A stretch of DNA of 64,000 nt from Nageia nagi (GCA_050084985.1 JBITNC010000001.1:35154001-35218000), one strand, 5' to 3'; shown: positions 1-12,650, counted from the stretch's first letter. Numbers and translations: made by a program. The notes: generated by a model from the sequence alone, not told the origin.

Positions 1-1345
1 AGCTTTTGGCATATATTTAAATGCAAAGAAGTCAATATTGATTGTTAAAGTGGGTAAGTTATTAGGCCATGTTATCTCTAAGAAAGGGATGGCTATAGAA
101 CCTAAAAAAGTGTTGGCTATAAGAAATATTTCTTTACCTTCCAACAATAAGGCTTTGTAGTCCTTTCTTGGTCATATTAACTTTGTTAGAAAGTTTATTC
201 ATGAATTTGCTCAAATTATTAGGCCAATTTCATGCATTCTTAGAAAGGATGTGGTATTCTTATGAAAATATGATGTTAGGGAATCATTCAATAATATTAA
301 AGAGGCCATCTTCATCGCTTCTATGTTAAAGAACCCAAACTTTAGTACAAAATTCATTTTATGCATAGTTGGGTTAGATAAAAGTATTGTTGTAGTCCTA
401 ACTTAAAGGATGAAAATGAAAATGAAAATTCTTATCTCTTTTTATAATAAAATGTTGTATGATGGGAAACCAAATATTACATTTGTTGAAAAATAAGTCT
501 TTTCTATCATGAGATCCCTCAAAAAGTTTAGAAACTTTCTTTCTCACAAAATTTTATAATACAAAAAGAATAATGTGAGAGAAATTTGATGGATCAACAA
601 GATATTGGAGTTTGATGTAGAGGTAAGGCCAACAAAATAAGTGAAGGAAGAGCATTGTGTTAAGACATACTATACTTGAACTCTAATACTTCCTCCATAG
701 CTAATGATGATAGTATGTCAACTTATAATATTGTTCAAGTGTATTTCCAATAGAATGATGAGGAAAATGAATTTATATTTGATTTAAAGATACCATGGAT
801 AACATAACTATCAGGTATTTCAAAATATGTATTTTCTTAATACCTTAATATGTATTTTTCTCAATACCTTGACTATACCATAAAGAAGGAGTTAGACTCT
901 AAGAAACTAATTATATAGTTATTTAAATAAATTTATAAAGAAACTTATGAGGTACTCCTTGTATTCCCCTACTAATGTTTTAGCAATGAGGTCTTAATTT
1001 TATAGGAGTTATCAACCTAATTCTTCTTTGACATAAGTTTATACATATTGCTATTGATTACTTTACTATATGGGTAGAAGTTATTCCTTAATAGAATTAT
1101 AACAATATAATTTTAAACATGTTGGAGAAGTTAATCACAAGGTTGGGATTCCAACTGTAATAGTTTCTAATAATGGATCTACTTTTATTAGAGCAAAGAT
1201 ACTTGATTTTTCCATGAAGGAATTTATGTTGATTTGAAGGGATTTTGAAAGGACATATATCAACACATCATTACTTTAAAACCCAATAGTAAACCATTCT
1301 ATCAAAATTTGAGAAGATTCAACCTATATATTAAGGGATGAAGAG
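1..1345 (+). pseudogene. Ty3/gypsy pol remnant 1 (RT end, RNase H, integrase core)
   Basis: This is the decayed 3' part of a retrotransposon polyprotein, cut by the window edge. Translation of about 55-110 gives LLGHVISKKGMAIEPKKV, the end of the reverse transcriptase palm/thumb. About 160-250 gives the SFLGHINFVRKFI block that joins RT to RNase H. At 330-690 an RNase H-like stretch is readable (KSIVVVLT, then ISFYNKMLYDGKPN, then ILEFDVEVRPTK). At 1020-1340 the integrase core shows HKFILIAIDYFTIWVEVIP and VGIPTVIVSNNGSTFI. The frame changes several times and many stops interrupt it. The integrase zinc finger is not visible between 700 and 950. A second pol remnant begins about 30 bases further on. 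The assignment to Ty3/gypsy pol is secure, but the lineage is not. Confidence 0.85.
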
Positions 1346-1375
1346 AAAGAGGTAAAAAAAGATAGATTTAGGTAT

Positions 1376-3855
1376 CATTTATCCCACTAGATATTCTTTT
1401 TGGGTTGCTAATATAGTGCCTATTTAGAAGAAGAATGATAAAATAAGAATATGCATATATTTTTATAATATAAATATAGCTTCCATTAAAGATAATTACC
1501 AATTACCCATGATGGATCATTTTCTACAAAATAGTAAATGGTCAAAAATATTCTCCTTACTAGATGGATTTTTTGAATATAACTAGATCTAGGTAGAAGA
1601 AGAAGATCACTTCAAGACCTTATTCACCATCCCTAGGATATGTTCACCTACAAATGGATGCCTTTCAATTTGACTAATACAGGGGTTACCTTTCAAAGGG
1701 TAATGGATTATGCTTTAAATACCTCATCAATAAAATAATTATGATTTACATGGATGACATGACTATGTTTTCAAAAATGAGGAAAGATCATCTTGATCAC
1801 ATTGAATAAGTCCTAAAGTTTTGTAGGGACTTTGGAATCTCACTCAATTCAAAAAATTCATAGTTGGAGTAACATAGGGAAACTCTTAATTCACATCATA
1901 TCTAAATAAGGAACCAAAATAGACCCAAAAAGGATCCAGCCATCAAGATGATACCACTCCTAATGAGTAAAATAATATTATAATAATTCTTTGGGAAAGT
2001 GAATTTTCTACATAGGTTTATCCTAAATATTTTTGTAATTATTTTCCTACTAAGTAAATTGATGAAACAAAATACAAAATTTAAATGGGTTAACAAGGGA
2101 AAGTGGTATTTGATGATATAAAAGAAGCTCTTACTAGTGCTCCCATGATGGTGGAACTAAACTTTAAGAAACCCTTCTAGATGTACACTTATGCTTCTAA
2201 TCACACCATTAGTGCTATTGTCACTTAGATCAATGAAATCAATGAAGAATATCCAATTGCACTTATTATCTATGCATTGAAAAGCATTGAAGGGAAATAT
2301 ACCTTCCTAGATAAGTAAGCATTTGTAGTGGTTAAGGATTAAAAAACTTCAAAGTGTATATCACTAGGAATGAAATGATTATTTTTGTACCTTACCTTAT
2401 AATAAAAATACTACTCACCAAACAAGGATTATGTGCAAGATCTTATTTTTAAATTATTAATAAGGTAAGAGGAAAAGGCTTCTATGAGCTTATGGCTAAT
2501 ACTTTACCTCTTGAAGATCCTTCGTAATGATAAGAAGACTATGAAGTTCTATATCTAGCTATTACAATAAAATCTGATGAAACAATACATGAGGAAAATT
2601 CTCATGCACTCAAAATTTGATTGAATAGGCTTGATGACATAGTAATATACCTAAATAATGGTAAGAATCTAAATAATCTATCACCAAATGCATAACAAGC
2701 ATTATGCATTAAATTAGGGAAGTACTATTTGCATGATAATATTTTGTTTAGAAATTCTTTTGGTGGATTGTTACTTAGGTGTTTAGAAAATGATAAATTT
2801 GAAAAAATGCTCAAGAAATTTCATGATAGAGTATGTGGTGGCCACTTCATACCAACTAATACTACTTACAAAATCATTAGAGTATGATACTATTGGTCTA
2901 CACTTTTTCAAGACTGTATTACAAATATCAGTTGTATAAAATGTCAAAAAAATTTGGTAGATAAAGGTTTAAGATAGCCCCTCTTAAGTTGATAATAGTA
3001 GATTCACCTTTCCCTAAGTGGGAAATCAATTTTGTAGGACCAATAATCCCATCATAAAGTAAGGAGCATGTATTTATTATCATAGAAATTAATTACTTTA
3101 CCAAATGATAGAAGTAATTCCAACTTGGAGAGCTACTTTAGAACTTATGATTGATTTCTTAGAAAAGAACATCTACTTGAGATTTAGAGTTCCCAAAACT
3201 ATAGTTACTAATAATGTGAGATGTTTTGACTCAACATAAATAATTTATCATACCTTGGAATATAACATAGAGATCAAGTTAAGTTTGGACTATTATCCTC
3301 AAGCAAATGGTCTCACAAAATCTTCTAATAAAAATATGATAAGGATCATTGTAAAAATTCTATGGCATAATAAAAGAAATTGGCATAATCAATTGAATTT
3401 TGTGTTATGGGTACATAAAATTATTTGAAGGAATCTATGAAATATTCACCTTTTTATTTTTCATATACACATGAAGCTATTCTACCAAATTGGTTAGAAT
3501 TTCCTTTCTTGAAGTTGATGGAAAATATCAAATATGAAAAACCTCTTGTTAAATGACATTTCAAGTTGTTAGAATTGGACAAGAATAGAGATATATTACC
3601 TCCAAAATGAAATAAATAACAATAAGAAAATGAAGAATTTTTTAATTAATATGCTCATAATAGAGACTTTTAAGTAGAAGAAAAAGAATGGTTATGGGAT
3701 AGCAAACATGAGGATAAGGGAAAACACTAAAAGTTTGACTCCTTATGGTTGGGGCCTTATGAGATATTTGAAAAAGTATCAGATGACACCTACAACTATC
3801 ATATGTGATGTCTACCATTTTATTAATCTCATAAAATTTCATTCACCTTAGAAAA
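1376..3855 (+). pseudogene. Ty3/gypsy pol remnant 2 (RT, RNase H, integrase)
   Basis: A second, more complete decayed pol. RT starts near 1380 with a WVANIVPI motif and continues through KDNYQLPMMDHFLQ (about 1490) and YKWMPFNLTNTGVTFQRVMD (about 1650). The YMDD active-site box MIYMDDMTMFSK lies at 1741-1776. RNase H is readable at about 2095-2420. The integrase HHCC zinc finger lies at about 2815-2960 (FHDRVCGGHF, then CIKCQK). The catalytic core runs from 3000 (VDSPFPKWEINFVGPI) to about 3420. In the third catalytic block the expected Glu after the QANG motif reads as Lys. In-frame stops are numerous. No LTR or primer site could be tied to this copy with confidence, so its limits are those of the recognisable protein. 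Confidence 0.87.
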
Positions 3856-5265
3856 TTTATCCTCCTAGTATCAATGAAAATAAAATCAAGAATATACTCC
3901 TCAAAAAGCCACCTTGAGGTCTTATTATTGTTTTGGTCTTTAAAAAAATATTTTTTCTTTTTTCTAGTTCATCTAAATTTCTATTTTTATTCAATTTTGA
4001 AGGCTAGAAGAAACCTTATGATTAATGTTGCAAGTATATTAATAATAATATTTGACCAATACTTACTAAAAGGAGATTTAGGGAAAAATAAATCCTTTCA
4101 TGGTATGCAACCAAATCTTTTATTTATTTACTAGAAGTTATGATATGTGTTCTAGCTAGTTCTTAGTAATTTCTAAAAATTATTTTGGTCACAACATTGA
4201 TGCCCAAATCTTAGATTTTTCATATGTGCTTTATTTAATGGTTCGAATGAAGTAGTAACATAGCCTTGGCTATCACAAATATCTATAATAGTCTAGCCAT
4301 GAAGGTTTGAGTATGCTAGGAATCGAGTAAATGGTTTTTTCTTTTCAAATTCATTCACCTAGCTTTGGTAATATTGAGAGGGTATATCTAACCAAAAGAA
4401 TACTTTTTAAATTCCTTATCACTTAAAGTAACTCTACTAGATCTATGAATGCTTGATTGATAGTGGTATAAATAATTTGAAGGTGGTGGTATCCATATCA
4501 GGGCTATACATGAATAACTGGTAGTAGAGGTAACACCCAATGTGAAAAGATACCATGGGTACATATGATTAATTATTCATGTATGTTTGAAGTATCATAA
4601 AAGGAAAAATGGCATGGATTAAAAGTTTAGTATCCTTAATCCCAATACTAGCTATGATAAACATCTTTAAGAACTTATATACATTGGTTAAGGAAAAATG
4701 TTGCTTCATCTATGACTAATTAATCTATTTTAGTATGATCCTTATGGTTTACCTAGATAACATCAATAGTGATATTAATATATTTTGAAAGGATGGTTCG
4801 AAAAGTTAGTATTAATTGTTAGTAAATATGAGAAGATGAAGTCATGCTTTATAATGATTATTGGCCAAATTTTTATTTTGAAATATTGCTCAAATTATTA
4901 AATGAATTAACATTTAGAGTAGTATTACTTAGTCTTCACTTTTATTTTGTTTTTTTGTTTTCAAATTGTTATTTTATCTTATCATTTTTAATAACTAGAG
5001 ATGCTAGAATCTTTTCCTTAATTGAAACCAAGGCATCCCTAAATAGAGTCAATGTTACCACTTAAAAATTTTACAAACTTTCAGGAGAATAAAATTTCAA
5101 CCAAATTAGGTTCTATACCCCTCTCTATCAAGTTCAAAATAAAAAAATTTTAAATTTTTATATTTTTAAGTGTTTTTTCCTTAGTTGGATCTTGGAAACC
5201 CTTGATAATATCATCAATCCTTTATATTTGACTAATTAGTTTTAAAACCCCCATCTACCTTTGGT
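3856..5265. other. AT-rich stretch, no gene recognised
   Basis: Non-coding sequence downstream of pol remnant 2. It may hold the 3' untranslated region and LTR of that element. The words TTATTTTGGTCACAACA at about 4180-4196 resemble the 5' LTR end of element A (20057-20074). I could not find a matching second LTR, so no boundary is called. The short open frames here have no recognisable domain. Confidence 0.5.
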
Positions 5266-5269
5266 CATA

Positions 5270-5640
5270 TTGAAATATAACTCAACATTCTCATTATCAT
5301 CTTTCTTGACATAACCAATGCTTTTCCTATTAGTCAGATCTAGACAATATTTAACCTACCACCATGTGTTGTTTTCATCCTTATCTTTCACTTGAATAAT
5401 CATTTTCTCTTAGGTTGGATCCATCGAGTAATTGAAAATGAGCTAAGTTTTTCATCATCAACCTTCCTAATCTAACCAATCATTTTTAATTAGTTAGATC
5501 TAGATGATAAATGATGAATGATTCTAAGTTTGTTATCATCAATGAGTCATTCAATCTTACCAATGTTACCTCTTATTCAAATCAAATGAATCATTGAAAA
5601 TAATTATGGTTAATTTATTATTACCCTCGATACCTTGACT
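5270..5640. repeat. Degenerate tandem repeat
   Basis: A loosely repeated block contains versions of CTAACCAAT followed by TTAGTTAGATCTAGA (near 5314-5345 and 5471-5510). It alternates with TCATCATCAAC and AATCATTGAAAAT words (near 5400-5455 and 5550-5600). The period is roughly 110-160 bases and irregular. It is too decayed to give a consensus by eye. Such repeats are common in the 3' regions of large plant gypsy elements. Confidence 0.45.
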
Positions 5641-6219
5641 AATGTACTAAGGCTAGAATTCAATGCATGTACCCTATTTAATCCAAATTTTCTATACATT
5701 GATGTATGTCCCATCCAATTTGTAATATGTTTTCCATTTGTACCTTTACTTTCCTATAAATATTAGACCCCCAGTTGATGGTACTATAGTAGGTAAAATT
5801 GAAGACAAATACGAGGTGAGAAAGGTATCCAAGTTATTTAGGAAAGCATTAAATTTTTTTTAACTCCCTTAACCCCTTCTCGCATATGACTAACATGAAG
5901 CAAAAGTAAAAAATCAACATTGGTAAGATCTATGATATCAATGATAGCAAAATGGCTAAACATTCCCTTATCACTCATATCAATCTAACTAATAGAGTGA
6001 TTATCATAGGTACCAAATTTGTTAGTGGCCCATCAAGAGGAATATGAGTTTGATGAAAAATACAAATAAGTAAATTTTTCTAATTCTTCACAAGTTAGAT
6101 CCAAGTCACCTTAGATAAAGTTATGCATGAGGAAGTGTTGTATATGCCTTCAGCTCAACCAAAAAATAATAATTAAGTTCATTGGGTCATATATAAGAAG
6201 ATATTGATGATAAGAAGTT

Positions 6220-6790
6220 AATTCATCCATCTTTCCAACCCAACTAAAAGAAGCTATCTAAGTCTAAGTGGTCATATGGAAGAGAAGGATGATGATAAAA
6301 AAGGTATATTACTTTAATACCTCCTTGCCATGACCTAATAGAAAAACATAAAATTTTTGAGGTCAAACTCTTGAGGAAGGTGATTAAAAGATTGCTAAGA
6401 TCATTAGATACTCTTAGGAATTGATCTAAGAAAAAAGAACAAATTATTAAGTACTTTAGGTCAAAAAAAGGGATGATGATGATAATAGAAAGGTGAACTT
6501 AGTCAATGGTCTTCTCAACTTAACCCAACTAAAAATTGGTCAAGTCTTAAGGTCAGATCCTTGAGGATGATGACTAAAATATTTTCAAAGGTCATTAATT
6601 TCATTTATAATTTGATCCAAAGTAAAGAAAAAAATTTATAAGTACATAAGGTTGGATCAAAAGCTATGATGATGTTACATTGCAAGTTATCATAGTTACC
6701 CTCCTTGACCCAACTAAAGAAAAAGTAGAAAGTTTTATAAGTATATAGTAAGGAGTTGATGAGAATAATGACAATAAAAGCTCATAATAA
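6220..6790. repeat. Degenerate tandem repeat, period about 190 bases or more
   Basis: The phrase CCAACCCAACTAAA recurs near 6237, 6523 and 6706. A longer block (AGGTCA, CTTGAGGA, TGATTAAAA, then a GATCCAAAG or GATCTAAG word, then AAGTAC and GATGATGATG) occurs at about 6359-6484 and again at 6550-6674. The copies are clearly related but carry many indels. No coding sense is apparent. Confidence 0.5.
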
Positions 6791-6957
6791 GCATCAAGTA
6801 TTTCAACCCAATCAAGAACAAAACTCATAAGAGTTTTGAATTTGATCATGAGACACATAAGAGAAGAATGTAAATCAAAAGGTCGATGTGACCTAATCCA
6901 AGAATATTCAAATATCAAAATTTGATATCTAACTAAGATCTTTATTTTTGTAGGATG

Positions 6958-8270
6958 AGCACTTGAAAGGAGAAAATGACAAAGAGATTGATGAATGCCT
7001 CTTTAATCATGTTGCACAAGTAAGAAACAACACCATAGGGTGTTTTCTTTCATGATGATATGAAGGATATTTAAGATACAATGTGAAGTCCTAATTACCC
7101 CAAGAAGATGGACATATATGTAAACAAATTATCCAAGGAGTATAAGAGGAATGATGTTGTCTATTCCTTTGACCTATTCAAAGCTAAAATATTTCCATTT
7201 ATTGTACATTTACTCAAGCTTGCATTGGAAGTGGTTGAATATTTAGATGTGGAACACAAAATATTAGGGATTACATTAGAAAAGTCATAGCTAACTTTTC
7301 CTCTCAAGGAATAGAAGTAACTTTCAATTGGTCTAATAGAGGAATCTCTTATGGTGAGAAGTAGTCCAAGTCCAAGTTCAACAAATTACAAAAACCAACC
7401 AACATTTTTATAGATATATTGAAACCAAAATACCAAGATTTGACCACTAGAGGGTCATGGTGGTAAGTAAAATGTGGTTTTAGGAAAGCACTTATGTTTT
7501 ACTAAGCTTATTACATTAGGTTATATGCCAGGATACAAATGCACATTTCAAGAAGGAGATTTTGGGTTTCCTTATCAAAATTGGTGAAGGTAGGATAATA
7601 ATATGGAGTTTCATGATCATCAATGCACTAATTAAACAACTTTCATATGTTCAAAAAAATTTTAAATTCTATATGAATTCTTATTTAGTTTATTTTTGCT
7701 TCATAAAAAAATATACCTAAGGCTATGGGTGTCAAGGACTTGATTGGGAAATTTGACATGTCCATTTATGTGACATACCCTAAATGGTAGGTTAGAAACA
7801 AATGGAATGATGTTAGGATGAGAAAAATAAGTGGGAGTACATCATCTATAAATAATAAAAGGGACCTAGTTGGGTAGAGAGAATTTCTAAAGAAGCAAGA
7901 AAGGCTCTCAAAGGGCTAGTCGACTTCTACTTGAAATAATGAGATTTCTCTATATATTAAGTGTATGATATAGAACTAGAACCCTCAACACTATAAAATT
8001 ATGTGAGTGACAAGCTCATGATTTTTGAATTTATGAGGAAATTAAAACATTGGTATGATCATATCTTGAGGAAGAAAGTGGAGATGATCAAGCTTACCTT
8101 TTATTTAGGGTATTATACATGCAATACATGGATTGAGACAAAAATAATGTCCTTAAATATTGAGACTTATAGTATTATAAAAATGAATGCAACTAAAAAC
8201 TATGATCCAAATGGATTTATTGATGCATATTTTAAGGCAAATTTGAAGTCATATTTTTAATATAAGTCTT
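6958..8270 (+). pseudogene. Unrecognised decayed coding region (N-terminal part)
   Basis: I do not recognise this protein. Coding-like stretches occur in shifting + frames. One frame at 7108-7290 has 60 codons (starts MDIYVNKLSKEYKRND). About 7270-7440 reads ANFSSQGIEVTFNWSNRG and KLQKPTNIFIDILKPK. A frame at 8003-8260 has 85 codons (MRKLKHWYDHILRKK, later NATKNYDPNGFIDAYF). The mix of aromatic, charged and Asn residues looks like a real globular protein rather than chance AT-rich translation, but no catalytic motif is visible. It is followed without a clear break by an acidic segment (8585 on). It could be an extra open reading frame of a large retrotransposon, a captured host gene or a DNA transposon product. 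All three are inference. Confidence 0.4.
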
Positions 8271-8540
8271 TAAGAAGTATTGAAAGATATTGTAATATGA
8301 TCACATATATCGATATCTTGGAAATAATAGGAAAATTAAGCAAGAGTAGGAGTAGGAGAAGATGAAAAAGAAGGTGATCAAAATATCTTCTTCCCCCACT
8401 AACTCAAAAATTTTAATACCTGTAGTACCACTATAATGTAGAGTACCTCTCAAAGAATCCTCCAACCAAGAAGCCATAGTAGAAATCAACCAATTCAATA
8501 TGATGAATGATGTAAAATCATAAATTTATTGCAAAGTACT

Positions 8541-9147
8541 TGTACTCTCAAATAACCCCTAAAGAATCCTCTAGCTAAGAGGCACTAAAGAGCTATTTGA
8601 TGAGTTAGAGGCAGCCTTTGATGAAGAATACAAGGCCAATCTAGAAGTGCTTTTTAGTGAGGAGGAATAAGATAAAACTTAAAAAATAGAAGTGTCAAAC
8701 TTAGAGGAATATGGAAAAGAAGAAGAAGATGATGATGAAGGAGGTAGTACAAAATTTGGAAGTTCAAGTGAAACATCATCTAGAAGTTGGAGCTAGAATG
8801 TGCATGAAAGTAAAGATAAATTTGTAAATGTTACCAATTTGGAGGAAGAGGGTGAAATAGATACTATCATTAAGAATAATATGAAGGAAAACATAGTGCC
8901 AATGTATACTTTGGGGAGAGATTCAACCCCAATTCATAGCTCAAGGAAATCTCTTCAAAATTTAATAGTCAAAGGATCAACTCCACATAAGAAGAAAAGT
9001 GTCATAAGAGGTTCCAAGAATGTAGGTACCAAAGGAGGAGGAGGGTCAAATGATGAAGATGATATTGAAATGAAAACCTTGAAATACAAAAGAAGAGAAA
9101 ATATGATGAACATGATTAAGCCTCAAAGAAACAAATCATCCTTGTGA
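8541..9147 (+). pseudogene. Unrecognised acidic, low-complexity coding remnant
   Basis: In one frame about 8587-8670 reads ELFDELEAAFDEEYKANLEV and runs into FSEEE. About 8695-8795 continues with NLEEYGKEEEDDDEGG and a Ser-rich tail. The next 115 codons (8800-9147) are open and contain NLEEEGEIDTIIKNNMKEN, then a basic Lys/Gly part with KKKSVIRGSKNVGTKGGGG. The long open frame, acidic run and basic patch suggest a linker or nuclear-type region of the protein that begins upstream. A local duplication precedes it: CAAAGAATCCTCCAACCAAGA (8452-8471) recurs as TAAAGAATCCTCTAGCTAAGA (8560-8580). No function can be assigned. Confidence 0.4.
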
Positions 9148-10140
9148 ATCCACCTTAGCAACCTCAACAAGTAAATGATGTGACTTGGTTAGAAGGTGTT
9201 GATTTACATGCATACTTGAAAATATTGTAAGATATGAGTGGGAGTTATTATGGAACAAATGGAGATAATGATGATGAGGGTATCCCCTTGAGATATCCCA
9301 AATTAGTTCAAAGTTTTCCCAACATTAGTCTTGAAGGGAAGATCTCAAGAAAGAAGATTTATAGTAATAGGATAAAGCTCAAAATGTAGACACCCTCAAA
9401 ATTATTACTAAAAAATATGATATTGGTAAGATAGATGAATATGGGACTACCTATATTTGAAAATTGATTTTGGACCATATACAAAAATTAGTAAAGAAAC
9501 ACAAGAAAAAGGTTAAGGAATTAGAATAGAAGCTCATGGAAGAAAAGCCAAAGGTAAGAACTGGGAGTCTTTGATATCAAATGTGAATGTTTTAAATTTA
9601 ATTATATAAATGAAATTATCTAAAAAATAAGGTCCAATAAATCATATCATAAATAATCAACACCCTAGATAATACATATAATGTATTTGCATGATTTTTA
9701 TACATAAGGAAAAGATCATAACAACAACAAAGGAAATTTGGGAGGCTAATGTCTAATTTGTCTTGAGCTTGAGAAAGCATTATGATAAATTATTCTTCTA
9801 TCTTAGGTATTTTCCAATAGAAGAGGAGAAATGCAAATGGATGTTATCCAAATTTGGACCAATATATAAGAAACTAAAGGTCATACTGCAACCCATGAAT
9901 AAATAATTTTTTGATGAGACTACACTTAAAAGAAATGATAAAAGATTAGCTACTGACCAATGATATGAAAGCTATTAAATACTAGAGCCTTGTATGGTCA
10001 TATGATGTATTGGTTATTATTGAGTTAATATTATATGATTTAATGGATGAAATTTGAAGATGTAACAATCGTGGATGCTAATGGCCTAAAGTTGCATATG
10101 TGCAAGTTGACCAATTATATGGGAAAGGACCTACAAAATA
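9148..10140 (+). pseudogene. Unrecognised decayed coding remnant (C-terminal part)
   Basis: This continues the previous remnant. The clearest stretch is at about 9740-9900, with LSLRKHYDKLFFYLRYFPIE followed by EEKCKWMLSKFGPIYKKL. After it come ETTLKRNDKRLATDQ and further broken sequence to about 10140. Stops and frameshifts are frequent. The repeated FxYLRYFP pattern and a charged helix look protein-like, but I know no family that matches with certainty. It ends just before a short tandem repeat and an LTR-like segment, so the 3' end may have been removed by an insertion. Confidence 0.3.
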
Positions 10141-10170
10141 AGTTGTTAGAATCATTAAATAGTAACTAAA

Positions 10171-10392
10171 GTTTCTCCCATGTCTCATCCCTTCAGTAGG
10201 GTTAATATGTAATTTGAGGAAAACTAGATTTTCAATTGTTGTGTTGAATTTTCATAGAAGTTTCATCCCTTGGATAGGGTTATTTGTTAAATTTGAAAGG
10301 AGGAAAATATTGTTAGACTTATTGAAAGTACCATTCCATGTATCACCCCTTAAATAGGGTAATTGGTACATATGGTAGAAGAGGAAAATTAG
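10171..10392. repeat. Three-copy tandem repeat, period about 80 bases
   Basis: Three related units begin near 10171, 10255 and 10331. Each has a TCATCCCTT or TCACCCCTT word, then ATAGGGTTA or GTAGGGTTA, then a purine-rich GGAGGAAAAT or AGAGGAAAAT end. It lies directly upstream of the LTR-like segment at 10475. Confidence 0.6.
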
Positions 10393-10474
10393 CATGCATG
10401 ATAGAAGAGGAAACCTAATGTGAAACAAAGGAAATTTCATTTGAAAGAAATGATAATTTTTGTAGTTAGGTATA

Positions 10475-10918
10475 TGTTAGTTAATGGTTAGTTGTCACTT
10501 TTTGACTAGTTAAGAAATTTGAAGAGTCTCCTAAAGTTGAGGAGACTTTTTGTAACTGAAATAGGGTATTTGAATACTTAAGTATTTCCATCTCCCTTAC
10601 ATCTTATAAAAGGGAGGTGAAGTTATTGATAAAACTCTCTCATTGTTATAAGGAACCTTATGTTTTTAAATATTGAAATATTAATAAAGAAGACTTGATT
10701 GCTCTTATTTTTTCATTCTATTGTTATTACCTTTATGTGAATGATTTGTTTACCAGTTAATTAGTAAAATATTATTACTTGTGATTGTGATAACCTTTTG
10801 TAAAATTTGCAATCATTGCAATAAGATTTGTGATTGATAGTAAAACCAATACCATTGAATTAGTATTGGTTTTTCTATTAGATTGTAAGGATAAAAACTC
10901 TCACTCTACTTTTTAAGC
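10475..10918 (+). mobile_element. LTR-like segment (solo LTR or 5' LTR)
   Basis: The segment starts with TGTTAGTTAATGG, holds an inverted word pair (AGTCTCCTAAAGTTGAGGAGACT, here given as arms AGTCTCCT and AGGAGACT), a TATA box at 10605-10612 and AATAAAG about 80 bases later (near 10685). This is the usual layout of a promoter and poly(A) region in a plant LTR. Just after it, TAGTATCTAGGGACC (10919-10933) is a poor match to the initiator-Met primer site TGGTATCAGAGCC. No second copy or target duplication was found, so the right boundary is approximate. Confidence 0.45.
10605..10612 (+). promoter_or_regulatory. TATA box of the LTR-like segment
   Basis: TATAAAAG sits in a short GC-richer context (CATCTTATAAAAGGGAGG), the most convincing core promoter sequence on the + strand in this part. 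It would drive transcription of a retrotransposon, not of a host gene. Confidence 0.5.
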
Positions 10919-11784
10919 TAGTATCTAGGGACCTTGATAGTTATTTTAATTTTAATAAAGCATTGTAGCTAAAATTATCATAAATGATTTCTCTTACCAG
11001 ATGATCAATAAGATGGAAGAGTTTTCAGTTGAGAACTACTACAAGAATAAATCAATTTTAGGCTAGTTGAAGAATAGAATTAAGGAATACTTAGTATATC
11101 CTCATTAAAAAGGAGGATTACATAATCACTTGTTGTACACTTTTTCTCCTATAAGAAAAAATGGTTAATAGGTAACACAAGGCATAAGGTGTGGGACCCA
11201 ACCCAACGAGTGGGTTACATCAAGTTTACTATATAACAAAGATGCACCTAAGTCCATTATCAAGATAGATATGGATAATATATTTTGAGTTTGATAGTGG
11301 CATATTTCTTTATGAATTTCACAGCACTACCTTATCTAGATCAAATTTTGGATACTTAAAGTATGTTACATAACTTATTATATTTTTATTATGCATAATA
11401 TGATATTCTTGCAAGATAGCAAGGATACAACCTTGATCATGATTTTAAACTCCTCTAAAAGAGGACTAGTGATGACCTATATAAGGATCAATGATGAATT
11501 ATTTAATTATAGGAGGATCTATGATAGTTCATTTTCAATGAATCAATGACTTTTGGTTTCCATTGTAACTTTGTTAGGTTGTCCTTCATGCATGTATTTC
11601 TTTCTTTAATATTTAATAGGTAAGTTATAGTAGCTAAGTATTATAATATCCATCTTGATATGCATTAGCTTATTCCTTATTGAATATTATTTATTTCCAT
11701 TATTATTTATCTTTTTATATTTTAGTGTAACTAGGTTTTGAGATTATTTAATTACTATAATTCCAATTTTTCCATCATACAAAT

Positions 11785-11797
11785 TGGTAAACTTGAT
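11785..11797 (+). other. Primer-binding-site-like sequence
   Basis: TGGTAAACTTGAT follows an AT-rich stretch that resembles the end of an LTR. It matches the primer sites of element A (20077) and element B (48677), which read TGGTGAAC. A gag remnant starts about 175 bases downstream, as expected of an LTR element leader. The upstream LTR is not delimited. Confidence 0.45.
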
Positions 11798-11959
11798 GTT
11801 TTTGAACTAGTTGTAGGAAAAATCTTGTAGGGTTTTTAGATAGAAATGGTATATTTTCTAAGATGTATCTAGGTCATCTTGATCCAAAAAAACTTGCTAA
11901 ATTTTTGTATTTTAGAGGTTTTGAATGATTCCCTAGCTTATTATAATGAAAATCTTGAG

Positions 11960-12650
11960 GAAAAGTAAGGTAGTTATAATGCCCAACCTGAACCAAGTAT
12001 TCAAGAGTTGTACTAATGAATATGATATTAAAAGGGTATAAAATAAATCTGATATAGTTTATGATGAATATGCTAGTGCTCTTTTATTTGAGATTCACAA
12101 ATCCACTTTTCTTAAAAACTAAAAAAATCTACCTTTTTTCAAGTTCAATGGAAATGGTGATCTATGGAATCATATTAAAGGATTTCATGATGAGTGTGAG
12201 TTGAAAGTTGAGGTTGATCAAAGGGTTTTGTCCAAGTTTTTCCATATGGATTAGAGGATGATGCATATGAGTGGTTTTATTCCCTAGAGAAGGATTTTAT
12301 AAGTTCATTTTGGTATATTTGCACTAAATTTATAGAGAAATATAAGTATAACATTAAAAAGAGTTGAGAATAGTTGATTTAAGTTCCCTTAAGCAAGGTC
12401 CCATAGAATGAGTTAAAAATTGTATTCAAAGATTCAAAAAGGTATGATAAGAAATTCATAGTAAGATTGATGAAAAGGAAATTACTCATATTTTTAAAGA
12501 AGCTCTTATTTTACAATTACAAGTGTTTTGAATAAAAGTTACCCCTTTAGGATCAGCTAAATTCAAACATATAATGGTTATGTACATGCTAGACTAATTA
12601 CTATTTACATAGAATCAAAATAGAAGATATAATTAAAATATTAAGGAGAA
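11960..12650 (+). pseudogene. Gypsy gag remnant, truncated
   Basis: This is a capsid-type gag fragment. At about 12125-12215 the frame reads FFKFNGNGDLWNHIKGFHDE, the start of the retrotransposon gag domain. It is followed by broken sequence with EWFYSLE-like and FWYIC-like words (12260-12330) and then a KFIEKYKYN helix. About 12380-12530 still carries the NCIQRFKK and EITHIFKEALILQLQV pattern typical of the end of this domain. Several frameshifts interrupt it. No zinc knuckle or pol follows. The sequence changes at about 12650-12730, where the putative LTR of element E begins. I infer that E inserted into, or lies beside, this older element. Confidence 0.65.
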
